A stretch of DNA of 64,000 nt from Chrysophaeum taylorii (lineage: Eukaryota; Sar; Pelagophyceae; Pelagomonadales; Pelagomonadaceae). Numbering within the stretch: the stretch's first letter is position 1; each line of letters begins with the position of its first letter. The DNA is taken from positions 186,001 to 250,000 of the forward strand of contig JAQMWT010000330.1 of NCBI GenBank assembly GCA_029834535.1, given 5' to 3'. The notes under the pieces were generated by a model. It saw nothing but the letters and a program-made list of their open reading frames with translations. It did not search any database and had not been told where the DNA came from. Below, in pieces: positions 44,311-54,009 of the stretch. Made by a program: the position numbers and the translations under genes.

Positions 44311-44412
44311 GGAAGGAAGGAAGGAAGTACTTTATTCTAGTAGTTGTACAAACAAAAAGGGAGGGAGGTTTTTTTTTTTTTTTTGTTGTTGCTTCTCTCA
44401 ACCCCACCCCCT

Positions 44413-45618
44413 ATGGTGGAAGAAGAAGAGGAGAAGACGGCGTTGGAGCGGCTGCGCGTCGACTGCGCCGCGCAGTTCGAGTCGACGTGCGTCGCCCTGA
44501 AAGGTGCATTCGAGCGGAAGCTCGCCAAGGAGCGCGACGCCCTGGCGGCGTCGTGGGCCGCGACGGAAGCGCGGCTCGTGTTAGAGATGGGCGCCAAGAC
44601 GCGGGAAGCCTGGGAGCGCGTCGAGGCCCGGCTCGCGGCCTACGAGGCTCGACGGGCTTTGCGGCAGCCCAAGCCCTTGCCCCCTTTGGAGTCGGAGTCC
44701 GAGTCGCCGGATTTACTCAAGGAGAAGACGGAGGAGCTCGAACTCGTCTACGAGACTTACGGTCCCACGCTCAAGGCGCAGCGCGAGGCCCAGCTCAAGC
44801 TCGTCGCCGCCCGCGACGCCGCGGTCGAAGCCGCGAAACTCAAGCCCAACGCCGTCCCCATAAAAATTATGGGAGTTTTGGACCCTGCCAAGTTGTCGGC
44901 CGTCGGCATGTCTCCGGAAGAAATTTCTGCCCTCCAAGAACGACTCCGACACCCCGAATTTTACCCCGTCAAGGTGATCGCCGAGGGGGACGAGGTCAGG
45001 GAGGAGCTCGACCGCGCGCACCCCGAGCTCGTCGCCTTGGCCTTTGAATTTGGCGACGTCGCCGTCGACGAGGTCCTTCGCTGCTTCCTCGAACTCAGCG
45101 AATGGAATCCCTCGAGCCGCTACTCGGTCTCGGTCCCGTGGGACGACGAGCGCCAGGCCGAGCTCGAGCCCGCCGACGTCATCAAACGACTCGCGAGGCC
45201 TGCGCGCCACAGGGTCCCCCGTCACGCCAACAGACCCCGCCAGAGAGACGACGAAGACCACGTCCTATTCGAGCCCGCCGCCTTTCTCCCGAGGACGGCG
45301 ACGCGCGCCTGGCCACGGGCTTTGTTGAACAACAACGCCCCGCGCCCCCCGCCGAGAGGATACCCGCGAGTCGGATCATCCGACCCCGACCCTGCCAGGC
45401 CTGCTGCTCCGGGACCCTCGCCGCCCCAGCAGGCCTCTTCCTGGGCCGTTCGTGCTCCGCGATCCCTCTCATCTTTCTTCTTCGGCCAACCGACCGGCGG
45501 CGTCGTCGTCCAGCAGCAAACCTCCGCGACTCCCAACGCCAATGCCGTCGCCCGCCAACCACAACCGCCCTCGTCTCCTCCTCGCGACAACAACAACGAC
45601 AACAACAACAACGCCTGA
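44413..45618 (+). CDS. XH-domain protein (plant FDM/IDN2-like)
   Basis: A 401-residue protein. The ATG at 44413 is chosen because the longer frame from 44344 starts at a non-ATG codon. Residues 5-140 form a charged coiled coil. Residues 155-262 match the XH (rice gene X homology) domain: 'LQERLRHPEFYPVKVI', 'ELVALAFEFGDVAVDEVLRC', 'FLELSEWNPSSRYSVSVPWD'. Plant XH proteins read LKDPEWHPFK, EYGEEVY and EINEYNPSGRYPVPELW at these places. In plants, XH proteins with XS domains (IDN2, FDM1-5) work with small RNAs in RNA-directed DNA methylation. No XS domain is visible here, and the last 140 residues are low complexity (Pro, Arg, Gln, Asn). A methylation role is inference. Confidence 0.7.
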   Translation: MVEEEEEKTALERLRVDCAAQFESTCVALKGAFERKLAKERDALAASWAATEARLVLEMGAKTREAWERVEARLAAYEARRALRQPKPLPPLESESESPDLLKEKTEELELVYETYGPTLKAQREAQLKLVAARDAAVEAAKLKPNAVPIKIMGVLDPAKLSAVGMSPEEISALQERLRHPEFYPVKVIAEGDEVREELDRAHPELVALAFEFGDVAVDEVLRCFLELSEWNPSSRYSVSVPWDDERQAELEPADVIKRLARPARHRVPRHANRPRQRDDEDHVLFEPAAFLPRTATRAWPRALLNNNAPRPPPRGYPRVGSSDPDPARPAAPGPSPPQQASSWAVRAPRSLSSFFFGQPTGGVVVQQQTSATPNANAVARQPQPPSSPPRDNNNDNNNNA

Positions 45619-45828
45619 GGTTTCGGACGGACCATTATCACCACGACATCGCCATCCAAACGAACCCGAACTCCCCAAGGCTCCGTCTCCACCTCGTCGT
45701 TCTTCACCGGATCTTCTTCTTCTCTGCCACCTCCGTGATGATACGCGGGTGAGTGAACTACCGCCACGGCGTGCCTCCTCTCCGCGTGGCGACTCGAGAC
45801 GAGGGCTCTCGCCTCCCCCAACGTATTT

Positions 45829-45906
45829 CAGTCAGTCAGCCAGCCAGCCAGCCAGCTAGCCAGTCAGCCAGTCAGTCAGTCAGTCAGTCAGTCAGTCAGT
45901 CAGTCA
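45829..45906. repeat. (CAGT/CAGC)n microsatellite
   Basis: About 78 bp of tandem CAGT and CAGC units between two convergent genes. It could form part of the 3' UTR of the XH gene. Confidence 0.9.
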
Positions 45907-45964
45907 TACGCATCGAAAGACCACAACAATATACACCGGCCGCAGAAGTTTTAACCTCGATTGA

Positions 45965-46948
45965 CTAGTCGGCGGCGAGATAGGCGCGATGGGCCGCGGG
46001 CGACTTGACGAGCAAGGCGTACATCTCGAGGGTTTCGTCGGTCACGGCGTCTCCGAGGAAGTGGAGGTAATTGTCATGCGCGAGCTTGATGTATCCCTTG
46101 GCCTTGGCGAGCGTCTTGCGACGCGCCACTGCGAGTTGGAACATCTCGTAGTATGTCTTGGCGTAGAGCTTGTGAGACTCCTGGAGATCGTCGTAGAGGC
46201 GGAGAATGGCCTCCCCGCACCGCAGGGCCTGCGCAAAATCGCCGCGCTGGCCGAGCTTCAAGATCCGAGCGTCGCGCTCGCGAAGCTCCTCGATCTTCGC
46301 GTTCAACTTGGGATCGCTGCACGCACGGCACCCGCACACAAACCGCCACTTGAGGGCAAGAAACTGCGCGCGGGTCAAGCTCCCGCCCAACAGCGCGTCC
46401 TGACTCTCCGTCGGGAGATAGGACATAGTCACTTCCTCGCCCGCGGATATGTCCCGGCATGCGACCAGCAGCTTGACTCCAGATGGCGCATGGTAGTGGT
46501 GCAAGGCGTTCGGGACGCAGTCGTGATTGACGCGCGACATCCGCACGAAGAGACCCGTCCCCGTCGAATGGACTTCGGCGTCGAGGCTCATGCCGTTGAG
46601 AGCTATTTTGTCCTCTCGAGACCCTCCAACCGGGAGCAGTGCGTCCACGGCCGCTCGCGTCGCCGCGGGCTCCTCCTTCTCCTCCTTCCCATGGCGCGTC
46701 GCGACCGGTCTCTCGGCCATGATCTTGAACCCTCGCTTCATGTCGACGAGCGCGAACACGCCGAGACCTTTGCTTCCGAGGGCCTCACGCACCTCGAACT
46801 CGAATCCCGCTTCCCCCGACCGACCGCACCACTGCTTGTGCCCGCGCTTCCAGTCCTGTACCTGGCACGCTCGCGAGCAAAACACCCGCTTCTTGCACTT
46901 GCCGCACGCCAGCCTTGCTTCGGACCCATAGCACCAGCCACACGACAT
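45965..46948 (-). CDS. MYND-SET protein (SMYD-like lysine methyltransferase)
   Basis: A 327-residue protein starting at the ATG at 46948. A longer frame begins at a TTG and is not used. Residues 3-41 form a MYND zinc finger with C3, C6, C15, C18, C24, C28, H37 and C41 all in place. The SET domain follows, with its catalytic knot NHDCVPN (141-147), GEEVTMSY (170-177) and post-SET cysteines C205, C207 and C210 (CGCRAC). A helical C-terminal region (about 215-320) resembles the TPR-like end of SMYD proteins. The family methylates lysines on histones and other proteins using S-adenosylmethionine. The SET part is short between MYND and NHDC. Confidence in the family is high; the substrate is unknown. 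Confidence 0.88.
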   Translation of the reverse strand: MSCGWCYGSEARLACGKCKKRVFCSRACQVQDWKRGHKQWCGRSGEAGFEFEVREALGSKGLGVFALVDMKRGFKIMAERPVATRHGKEEKEEPAATRAAVDALLPVGGSREDKIALNGMSLDAEVHSTGTGLFVRMSRVNHDCVPNALHHYHAPSGVKLLVACRDISAGEEVTMSYLPTESQDALLGGSLTRAQFLALKWRFVCGCRACSDPKLNAKIEELRERDARILKLGQRGDFAQALRCGEAILRLYDDLQESHKLYAKTYYEMFQLAVARRKTLAKAKGYIKLAHDNYLHFLGDAVTDETLEMYALLVKSPAAHRAYLAAD

Positions 46949-47285
46949 AATTTTCCAAATCTTCAATCTTCCTACAGTGTTCGCGAGGCATGTCTAGCGT
47001 GACGAACACGGTAACGGTTGAGTCCCGACAACAACGGCTCGAAAAAAGAAAGTAAGAAATCCTAACAAAATTTCTGAAAAAAAAAAAAAAATGGCCGCGC
47101 CGGCGGGGGAAGAAATAAGAGCCCAAGAAGCGCCCAGCACGCCACGCCAGAGCTGCTCGCTCATGGCCCCAGCAAACCACGGTCGTTGGCCTTCGTCGCG
47201 CGCTGGATCTCGTGATCTGGATAATTACTATTACTATTATCATTATTACTAAGGTGAGCACCTCCCAGGCTCGAATTATCAAGTC
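46949..47285. other. Spacer with simple repeats
   Basis: Contains a poly-A run near 47077-47091 and an ATT/ATC-rich run (about 47220-47251). No gene is seen. Confidence 0.5.
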
Positions 47286-47909
47286 TCATGACTTGAGAGC
47301 GCGGGAGACTCGGGCCTGGGGGAGCGGGGTATCGAGGTGGATGACCACATCGAATCCGACGTTGGAGAAGAAGCAGACGAGGCGCACCGAGCGTCGGTTT
47401 CGGTGGACTCCCATGCGAACGGTAAAGGCGAGACCGGCCGTTCCCGCGACAGCTCCCTCGAGGCCGACCATGCGGTACCCCCGGAGGTCGACCCAGCCGA
47501 GGTAAACCCCGCCCGTGACTCCGACTCCGACGTACAAATACACGACGCCTTCAAGGGTCTTGTTGAGGGTTAGATCCACGCCAATCCTTTCAGCCACGGC
47601 GGCCGTGATATTCGGCACTGCCTCGACGATATTGTCGAGAGCGGGGACGCGCTCCTGAGCCTGGACGTTGCTCAGCAGCTCCTGGAGTGTCGAGCCCTTG
47701 GTTGCGTACGACTTGACGAACCCGGCGGCGGCCTCCGCGGCGAGGCCGTTTCGCACGTCTCTCACCCCAACCATTGCCTTGAGCACGCCGCCGCGGATCC
47801 CAAAGTTGAACTTGGGCTTTAACGCGATGCCGTCAGGCCCGGCCTCCAACGGCCCGATGTGTACCTCCATTTTCTCAAATGTCGTCGTTTTCGACCCGCT
47901 GCACCCCAT
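47286..47909 (-). CDS. Unknown protein with N-terminal myristoylation/palmitoylation motif
   Basis: A 207-residue product. The ATG at 47909 gives MGCSGSK, a consensus for N-myristoylation at Gly2 with palmitoylation at Cys3. The frame upstream of it begins at a TTG and is not used. The body is rich in Gly, Val and Ala, with alternating segments such as GIALKPKFNFGIRGGVLKAM and VVYLYVGVGVTGGVYLGWVD. These look like beta strands of a membrane-associated or barrel-like protein. I do not recognise a family. The last 20 residues (HLDTPLPQARVSRALKS) are polar. Membrane anchoring by lipid is inferred from the N-terminus alone. Confidence 0.6.
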   Translation of the reverse strand: MGCSGSKTTTFEKMEVHIGPLEAGPDGIALKPKFNFGIRGGVLKAMVGVRDVRNGLAAEAAAGFVKSYATKGSTLQELLSNVQAQERVPALDNIVEAVPNITAAVAERIGVDLTLNKTLEGVVYLYVGVGVTGGVYLGWVDLRGYRMVGLEGAVAGTAGLAFTVRMGVHRNRRSVRLVCFFSNVGFDVVIHLDTPLPQARVSRALKS

Positions 47910-48031
47910 CGTCGACGACTGCGGCAGAGTCAACGGGGCATCGATACAACGGAACCGGCGCGCATCTGCGGGGTACTAGTAGTAGCCAGAACTAACTATA
48001 CTTGCACTAACAACTTGGTAGGTAGGTAGCA

Positions 48032-49424
48032 ACAAGTGCAGGCCAGTAAGTTCACCCAATCTCTAACGCTAGTAAGTTCACCTGGTCCCAGTAAGTTCTC
48101 CTGGTCAGTTAGTTCACTTAGTCCCAATCTCTAACCCGGCGCAAACCCACTCGCGCTCACACCCACTCTCCTTCGAGCTCGTCGCTCTCACCCCCGCCAA
48201 TCTAAGCTGCTTTGATCCGCACACGCCGCTAACCTTCGCGTTTACTCTTAAAACCCCAGTAAGTTCACCTGGTCCCAGTAAGTTCACCTCGTCACTAAGT
48301 TCACCTAGTAACAATCTCAAACCCCGGTAAGTTAACCTGGACCCAGTAAGTTAACCTACAGTGCGCGTGTAGACGCCGGGAGGGGGCTTATCGGTATTGC
48401 GCAGCACGTGTGGGGTAGGGTGGAGTCGTCGACCCAGAAGAGGATATCCTCGGGGTTGCCGACTCGCCGACTCGACAGAGAGCCACTTAGAGCTGGACGT
48501 GGCAGAAGACGGGCTTGGGCAAGAGGACGCCAACTTTGCGGGGCGTCTGCCCCTGGCTCTTGTTGATTGTTTGGCGTAGGCGGGGCTTAAGGGATACAAA
48601 TTTGATGGGAGGAGCCTCGGTGATACGACACGATTGATGATGTATCGGGTATCGTTGCAGTGGCCGTGCGACGGGTCGAGGTTGCGAAGACCTTAAGCTC
48701 GCGCTCAAAGTCAGCATGCTGTTGGTTGTCAGGGAGTTGACAATTCGACTGTAAAGAGCGAGGCGCCGTCTTCCGACCCAACCTAGTCGGCCGAAAAGAA
48801 CTCCAACGCCTCGTCTCCGGGAAAAAAAAGGCCGCGGTCATGCGCACGTTGTCAGCATCGACAACATCGCTTCGACGGGGCGTGAGAATGGCGCGCTGAA
48901 AGTGCCGCCGCGGGTCGTGGAAATAGTCTGCGAGGTCGCCGTTGACGGCTTGGATGATCACCTTATTTACCTTCCTCACTTCTCTGAGTACGGATTGTTT
49001 GTGTGATCCTAAACCCTGGGGACAAACAGACAGACAGACAGACAATGCGATGACCCCGACTAGGTCCCGCGTACTTATTTCCGCCCGTCAGGCACATCCC
49101 TCATACCCCACAAACCCACCCACATCCTTCATGCCCCCCCCACACACACCCCTCTTAGCAGTCGACATTTAAAGACAGACAATCACCCTTCGTCGCACAT
49201 ACGTCCGGCGGCAGCATGCGTACGACCTACGGGCGGGGCCCGCCCTCTCTTCGCCTGCCCCACGACTCGGCGATGACCCCGACTAGGTCCCGCGTACTTA
49301 TCTCCGCCCGTCAGGCGCATCCCTTCTACCCCACAAACCCACCCACATCCTTCATGCCCTCCCCCCCCCCCCCCTCTTAGCAGTCGACATTTACAGACAA
49401 ACATCTCTCGATTAGTAGTAAGGA
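48032..49424 (-). mobile_element. Helitron-like copy C, broken
   Basis: Same structure and orientation as the copies at 20-23 kb. On the minus strand it begins TCCTTACTACTAATCG at 49424 and ends CTTACTGGCCTGCACTTGT near 48032. It holds two partial G-rich/CAGTCGAC blocks, a PIF1-helicase remnant and the GGTGAACTTACTGG cluster. By eye it is more diverged from copy A than B is. Confidence 0.65.
48355..48990 (-). pseudogene. PIF1-type helicase remnant, copy C
   Basis: The clearest helicase motifs in the window. They are VNGDLADYFHDPRRHFQRAI with LTPRRSDVVDADNVRM, and, in another frame, RQTINKSQGQTPRKVGVLLP with KPVFCHVQLYVALCR. The latter corresponds to PIF1/Helitron motifs V-VI, where the consensus reads TINKSQGQT, then VFSHGQLYVALSR. 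Frame changes between these blocks show it is dead. Confidence 0.75.
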
Positions 49425-50995
49425 CTGTGTGTAGCGGTCAAAATCCGATGGTGGCATACAACTTGTAGTAGTTGGCGATTTTCGTCCATCCATGGTGATC
49501 GATGCTGGTCTGATGGGTGCTCTCATGATGCGTATCGTGGTCGGCGTTGACGAGGTCTCGCAGAAGGCCGCCATGCTGTGGCGCTCTTGCCGTGAATTTT
49601 CTAGACTGCAAGATGCAAAGTACGTCGCCTGAGACAGGTCCCAACTGCAAGGTTCGTGACGACCAGGTCGTTGCGCTAGTTACATAGGTCGACGTCTTCG
49701 ACGGTCTTTGAAGAGTCTAGTATCGAATTGATTTTGCCGCAAGGACCGCGGTAGGCGAGCGTCAGTGCCGTTCCTGCGCGCAAGGTCCTGTCGAGTATCC
49801 TAAGGGGGACGCGGTTTCGTCCTTTCGGATACGAAGTGTCAGGCGCACGTAGTACTTGAGATTGTTGAGCAAAGCTTGTCCGATTTCGCGAAGTTTGTTC
49901 GAGCGCCGCACATCCTCTGTGGCGTGCGAATATGGAATATTAGTGAAAGCGTCAGAATGCACCGCTCGGTGTATGTGCAGTGGATCGCCGGAATTCTCGA
50001 GGCCCCAGGTTGGAGCGATGCGCGCACGCCGACCGTCGCGATGGTACAGTACGCCAGTTGGCATAGGCCCGGAGTCGTACTTGAAAAGTGGCGGCGGAAG
50101 GCGATAATCTGATAGCAGAGCGCGCCGGTCTACGAGGACTGGCTTCGGGCGTCTTGGGTGTGGTAAGGGCGCATGCTTACGACCCTGCGTCCGGAGATTG
50201 TTAAATGACACAGGCTGAGGCATATGCTTTCGCACGGGCGCTGGAAGTCGGACGGGTGCGTCATTAACGTTATCCTCGTGACCACCGGCTGCGTGCAGTT
50301 CGAGAGTCGTGCGGCGTTCGGTCAGGTTAGTAGTAGTCGTGGGGTCCATGTCGGTGACGACGCACATGCAGCCGATGTCACAAGCGAAATATCTAGGCAA
50401 AAGAGCATTGAAATATGTGTTTTTTGAAGCGTTCTCAGACGGTCACGGATTGCTCTGCGCGTCTCAGACGGTCACGGATTGCTCTGCGCGACTTGCCTTC
50501 GATGTTGATGTCTTTTCGGTTGTACGTCGTCGGCGCTGCCCTCGTCGCTCAGAACTTCAAAATGAGGTTCAGGTCGTCGTCGGCGGAGAAAGTGTGGCGT
50601 CCTCCTCATCGTCCGAGCTAAGAGAAGAAGCGCGCCGAGTCGTCTCTTGCTCGACGCAACGCCTCCAAGACGTTCGCGGTGACATAGGACATGATGTGTA
50701 AATACCGTCATTGGCGCCGGCATGGCCGAGCGGATCTAGCCTGGTTTAGCCCCGGAAAAATAAAAGAGCAAGTTTGGTTTTTGTGGGAGCTTTCGATGCA
50801 AAATTTATCGGGCGGTTTGTTGGGTTTAATGATTATCACGAAGCGATTCGTCTCCTGTTTGGTGTGGTTTGATTCATCTCTTCGCCGACGCACGCTTTTA
50901 TGGTTGCTTTGGTTTGATTCTTTCTCTTCCAACGCATGCTTTTTTTTCTCCAAATTTTAGAACTTTCCCTCTTCGCCGACACGTTCCAGAACCAT
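49425..50995. other. Spacer without a confident gene
   Basis: A minus-strand frame at 49762-50400 begins at a non-ATG codon and shows no family I know. A 29-bp perfect tandem duplication lies at 50433-50490 (TCTCAGACGGTCACGGATTG and what follows). A tRNA-like A-box word lies near 50722-50745 but is not part of a complete tRNA. Confidence 0.4.
50433..50490. repeat. 29-bp perfect tandem duplication
   Basis: Two identical 29-bp units in direct contact, starting TCTCAGACGGTCACGG. A recent slippage event. Confidence 0.85.
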
Positions 50996-51391
50996 ATGGA
51001 GAACACAGCTCGAGCTGCGCGCCGGGCGGAGTTGAAGGATTTGAAGGACCTGTTCGACGAGAAGTTGCAGACCCAGGAGAAGTACGACGCTGTCGTCGAG
51101 GAAATCCTAAAGAAGTACGCTGCAGAGCCTGCGCCGCCGCAAGTGTCAGCACCAGCATTGGCACCAGCGACGACAACGGCGGCGGTGGCGGCTCCGGCTG
51201 AAGCCGCTGTGCCGTTGGCAACGAAACGATATGCAAAACCATCGATTGAATCTTTCTTTGGTCCCAGGGCGGCTGCGAGAGCGCCGGCCGTCGCCATGCC
51301 GCCGTGCTATTTGGATAAGGAGATAAACTCAAAACTTGTTCGTCAGCTCCCTGCCAAGATTTTTTTGCCACAACGCTGCGCGTCGCTCTGA
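50996..51391 (+). CDS. Small hypothetical protein with coiled-coil N-terminus
   Basis: A possible 131-residue product from the ATG at 50996 (MENTARAARRAELKDLKDLF). It has a charged helical N-terminus, an Ala/Pro/Thr-rich middle and KPSIESFFGPR, which loosely resembles a PCNA-binding (PIP) box although the leading Gln is absent. It lies 450 bp before a hAT relative and could equally be the front of a broken transposon gene. No family is assigned. Confidence 0.3.
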   Translation: MENTARAARRAELKDLKDLFDEKLQTQEKYDAVVEEILKKYAAEPAPPQVSAPALAPATTTAAVAAPAEAAVPLATKRYAKPSIESFFGPRAAARAPAVAMPPCYLDKEINSKLVRQLPAKIFLPQRCASL

Positions 51392-51842
51392 AGGAATGGC
51401 GTACGTGTCTTGCGGGCCCTAGAAGACGACGCGACCGAGAACGCTGGTTTTGGTTGGTTTAATGGTAGGATTGGTTGGGTTGCTCAGGCTGGTTGCGTTC
51501 GCCTGATTGGTTGGGTTTGATTTTTTGGGTCAAGAGTTTTCGAGACGTTGGAACGGCCACATAGCTAAAACGGCTCGGCCAATGACGGTGGTTAGGTTTT
51601 AGGGTATTTTAGGGTAGCGCCGTGTCGACTCAGTCTCGGCAAAACCGGCGTATTTATGGCATCATATCTGAAGCTTCCACTGTTTGCGTCATGACTCCAA
51701 GCCGGCCCTGCGACCTTTCGACGTACGACATCGTACCTACACCCGACCTAGGTGCTGAAGCTTCCAGACGACGTATTATCCACGTGTGCGTCGTTCCACA
51801 GAACTTTCCAGGCGCTCTATCCGTGCGTAACGTCTTAATTTG

Positions 51843-54009
51843 CATGGTTGTGCATTTACTCAAACGTTAGTAAAGAAAATACAAATTTACTTTACTTTAC
51901 TTTACCAATTTTACTTTACTTTACTGTTGTATCAACCCAAATGCGATGGTAAAGTACGAATAATTTCGAAATAAAGTACTGTTTTTACATTACCGAAATC
52001 CGTCCTGTACGTCACCCAAAGTCGACCAATCGATGGCTCTGTGCCAAGCCTGTAGACGATGTCTACGTTACGGACCCCGCATGCGACGGCCATGCCGGCC
52101 GACGCGGAGCAGTCGCCTCCGGTGGCGTGCCATAACGTGGAGGATGAGAGCAAAGGTGGTGCTGATGACGACGGTGAGGAGGAGGGCGGCAACGCCTTTG
52201 TGCTAGGGACCAGTACAGCGACAACACGCCAAGAACGGAGGGTAACGTTAAGCGACGGGGCCAGAAGAGCAGCGTCCGGGGCATGGTCAAGCGCCTCAAG
52301 GACGACCACCCCGAGTGCCTGAAGCCGCACGCCAACAAGTCCAAGAAGACGCATGCGCGCTTGAACCAGGACGACACCGGCATGTGCTACACATTGCTGA
52401 GGCTGCAGTATAACAAAAAGAAGAGGTGCTGGAACACGACCGAGGCTATCGAACACTTCGCCGAGAAGCACCCGCAGTCGGACATCGGCGGGAAAAAGTG
52501 CAAGCAGGTCCATGAGAGGCAGACAGGGAACAAGGAGGCGCTCAACATCACGCCCGGTGACGCAAGCGCGGCTAGCAGAGCGATCGCGGCGGGGGTACGC
52601 CCGGGGACGGTTGACTCGTTCGTGCTGAAAGGGACAACGACATGAAGTCGTTGGCGCTCGCTCAGACGGGACACTTCTACATCTACGGCAAATGTCAGGT
52701 TTCGAAGTCTAACTTCGAGGCTTCTTCTTCCAGGACACGCTCGTCGGGTACTACAATGCTGGTGGGGGGCGCGGCGAGTGCAAGTACTTGACGCGCAAGG
52801 CACTCACCTACTACGTTCGGGTCGAGTTCACGAAGTTTTTCGAGCTCCTGACTCACGTCATCAACATCTGCTTGACAAGGCCCACGGCAACCAGTTCGGC
52901 CAGGGCCTTCATGATGGCGGTAACATCCGGACAAGACTATGCGCCTGGCCGCCGGGTTTCAATTTGTGTCACGTCCTGAGTGAGTGAAGAGTATAGGCCG
53001 CCATGCTCTTGGACCTGCGGCTGGTTTGTAAAGCTTTCGACAATCAAGACGAGTCGGACAAGGCCAAGACCATCCTCAAGGAGATGTACATGGAATATGT
53101 TTCGACCGCATTTTGGTACCACCGGGCGAGGGAAGCCAACGTAGCTGACTCTGCAGCCGCGGCAGCGACGGTGGCGGCATCATTCGAGGCGCCGGAACGG
53201 GATGGATCTGCGACGGCACCGGCGTCCGACTCAGATGACAATGACGACGTCGAGCCCGACTGCTGGACTGAAGCCATTACTCAGAGCGAGAAGGAGCAGC
53301 AGCAGCAGCAAGCTGGGGAATCGGAGGGGGCGATGCCGGACTTCAATGTGGAGTTCGAACGCGTCTTTGTGAAGTGGGTCCAGTACGCTCGCAGCATGGA
53401 TTGGATCAAGGAAATTCCTGACGACCTTTCGGATTTCTCCAAAACCTCCAGGATCCCCAAGCTCTTGGACCTGATAATGCTCAACTCGGCAAGCTCTACG
53501 CGCGAATCGAAGGTAACCAGGAGTACGGCTACCTTCCGGACATGGCACGAGGGGCAATATCGGCGCGCTGCCTGCTGAGAGCTTCTGCGAGCGCATCATC
53601 TCAGCTGCAAACATCGTCATGACCGAGAGCAACACCCTCCTGAGCGACGAGGAGCTGGACATGCTGGTGACCCTGCGCATGAACAAGGAATTTGTTTAGT
53701 GGGCTCGAAACAAGTACAGCCACATATTCAAGGAGTTCAAGTCCGAAGTCATTCCCCTCGATGAAAACAAAGAAGACGACGATTAACCATCAAGACGAAT
53801 CCCGTTAGATCATCACATCGTTGTGTAATGCACGAGGTTGGCACTGGAATAGAAGTGATGCGGCAAAACTAAATCTTCAGCCCAAGCAGCCTTTACCATT
53901 ACTTTACGCGGTACCCCCGATCTACTTACTTTACGAATTACTTTACTCAAAACGCATGTAAGGTAATGCTGTTACTTAACTCAAAGTTTTGAGTAAATGC
54001 ACAGCCCTG
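51843..54009 (+). mobile_element. Second hAT-like element, internally reduced
   Basis: The terminal inverted repeats match at 20 of 22 positions. The right end reads CAGGGCTGTGCATTTACT inwards, the left CATGGTTGTGCATTTACT. The CAGGG start is typical of hAT elements. TTACTTTAC words cluster inside both ends as subterminal repeats. Flanking 8-mers TTAATTTG and ATATTATG agree at only 5 positions, so the target duplication is weak or decayed. At 2.17 kb the element is shorter than the 2.9-kb element at 11.5 kb and has lost the middle of the transposase. Confidence 0.75.
52059..53786 (+). pseudogene. hAT transposase remnant (second element)
   Basis: Pieces in several frames align in order with the transposase at 12-14 kb: MVKRLKDDHPE (BED-finger end), KYLTRKALTYY, NQFGQGLHDGG, LLDLRLVCKAFDN, ILKEMYMEYVSTAFWYHRA, MPDFNVEFERVFVKW, GYLPDMAR, then IISAANIVMTESNTLLSDEE and LRMNK. 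The central catalytic part between LHDGG and LLDLR is missing. A TAG follows NKEFV, and the last block ends DENKEDDD at 53786. It is non-functional, although the protein similarity to the first element is still easy to see. Confidence 0.75.

Noticed and set aside
49762-50400. 212-codon minus-strand frame
   Set aside because: Starts at a non-ATG codon, has no recognisable domain and lies between repeats.
50722-50790. tRNA-like start (TGGCCGAGCGG A-box)
   Set aside because: No anticodon arm, acceptor pairing or nearby B-box; at most a fragment or chance match.
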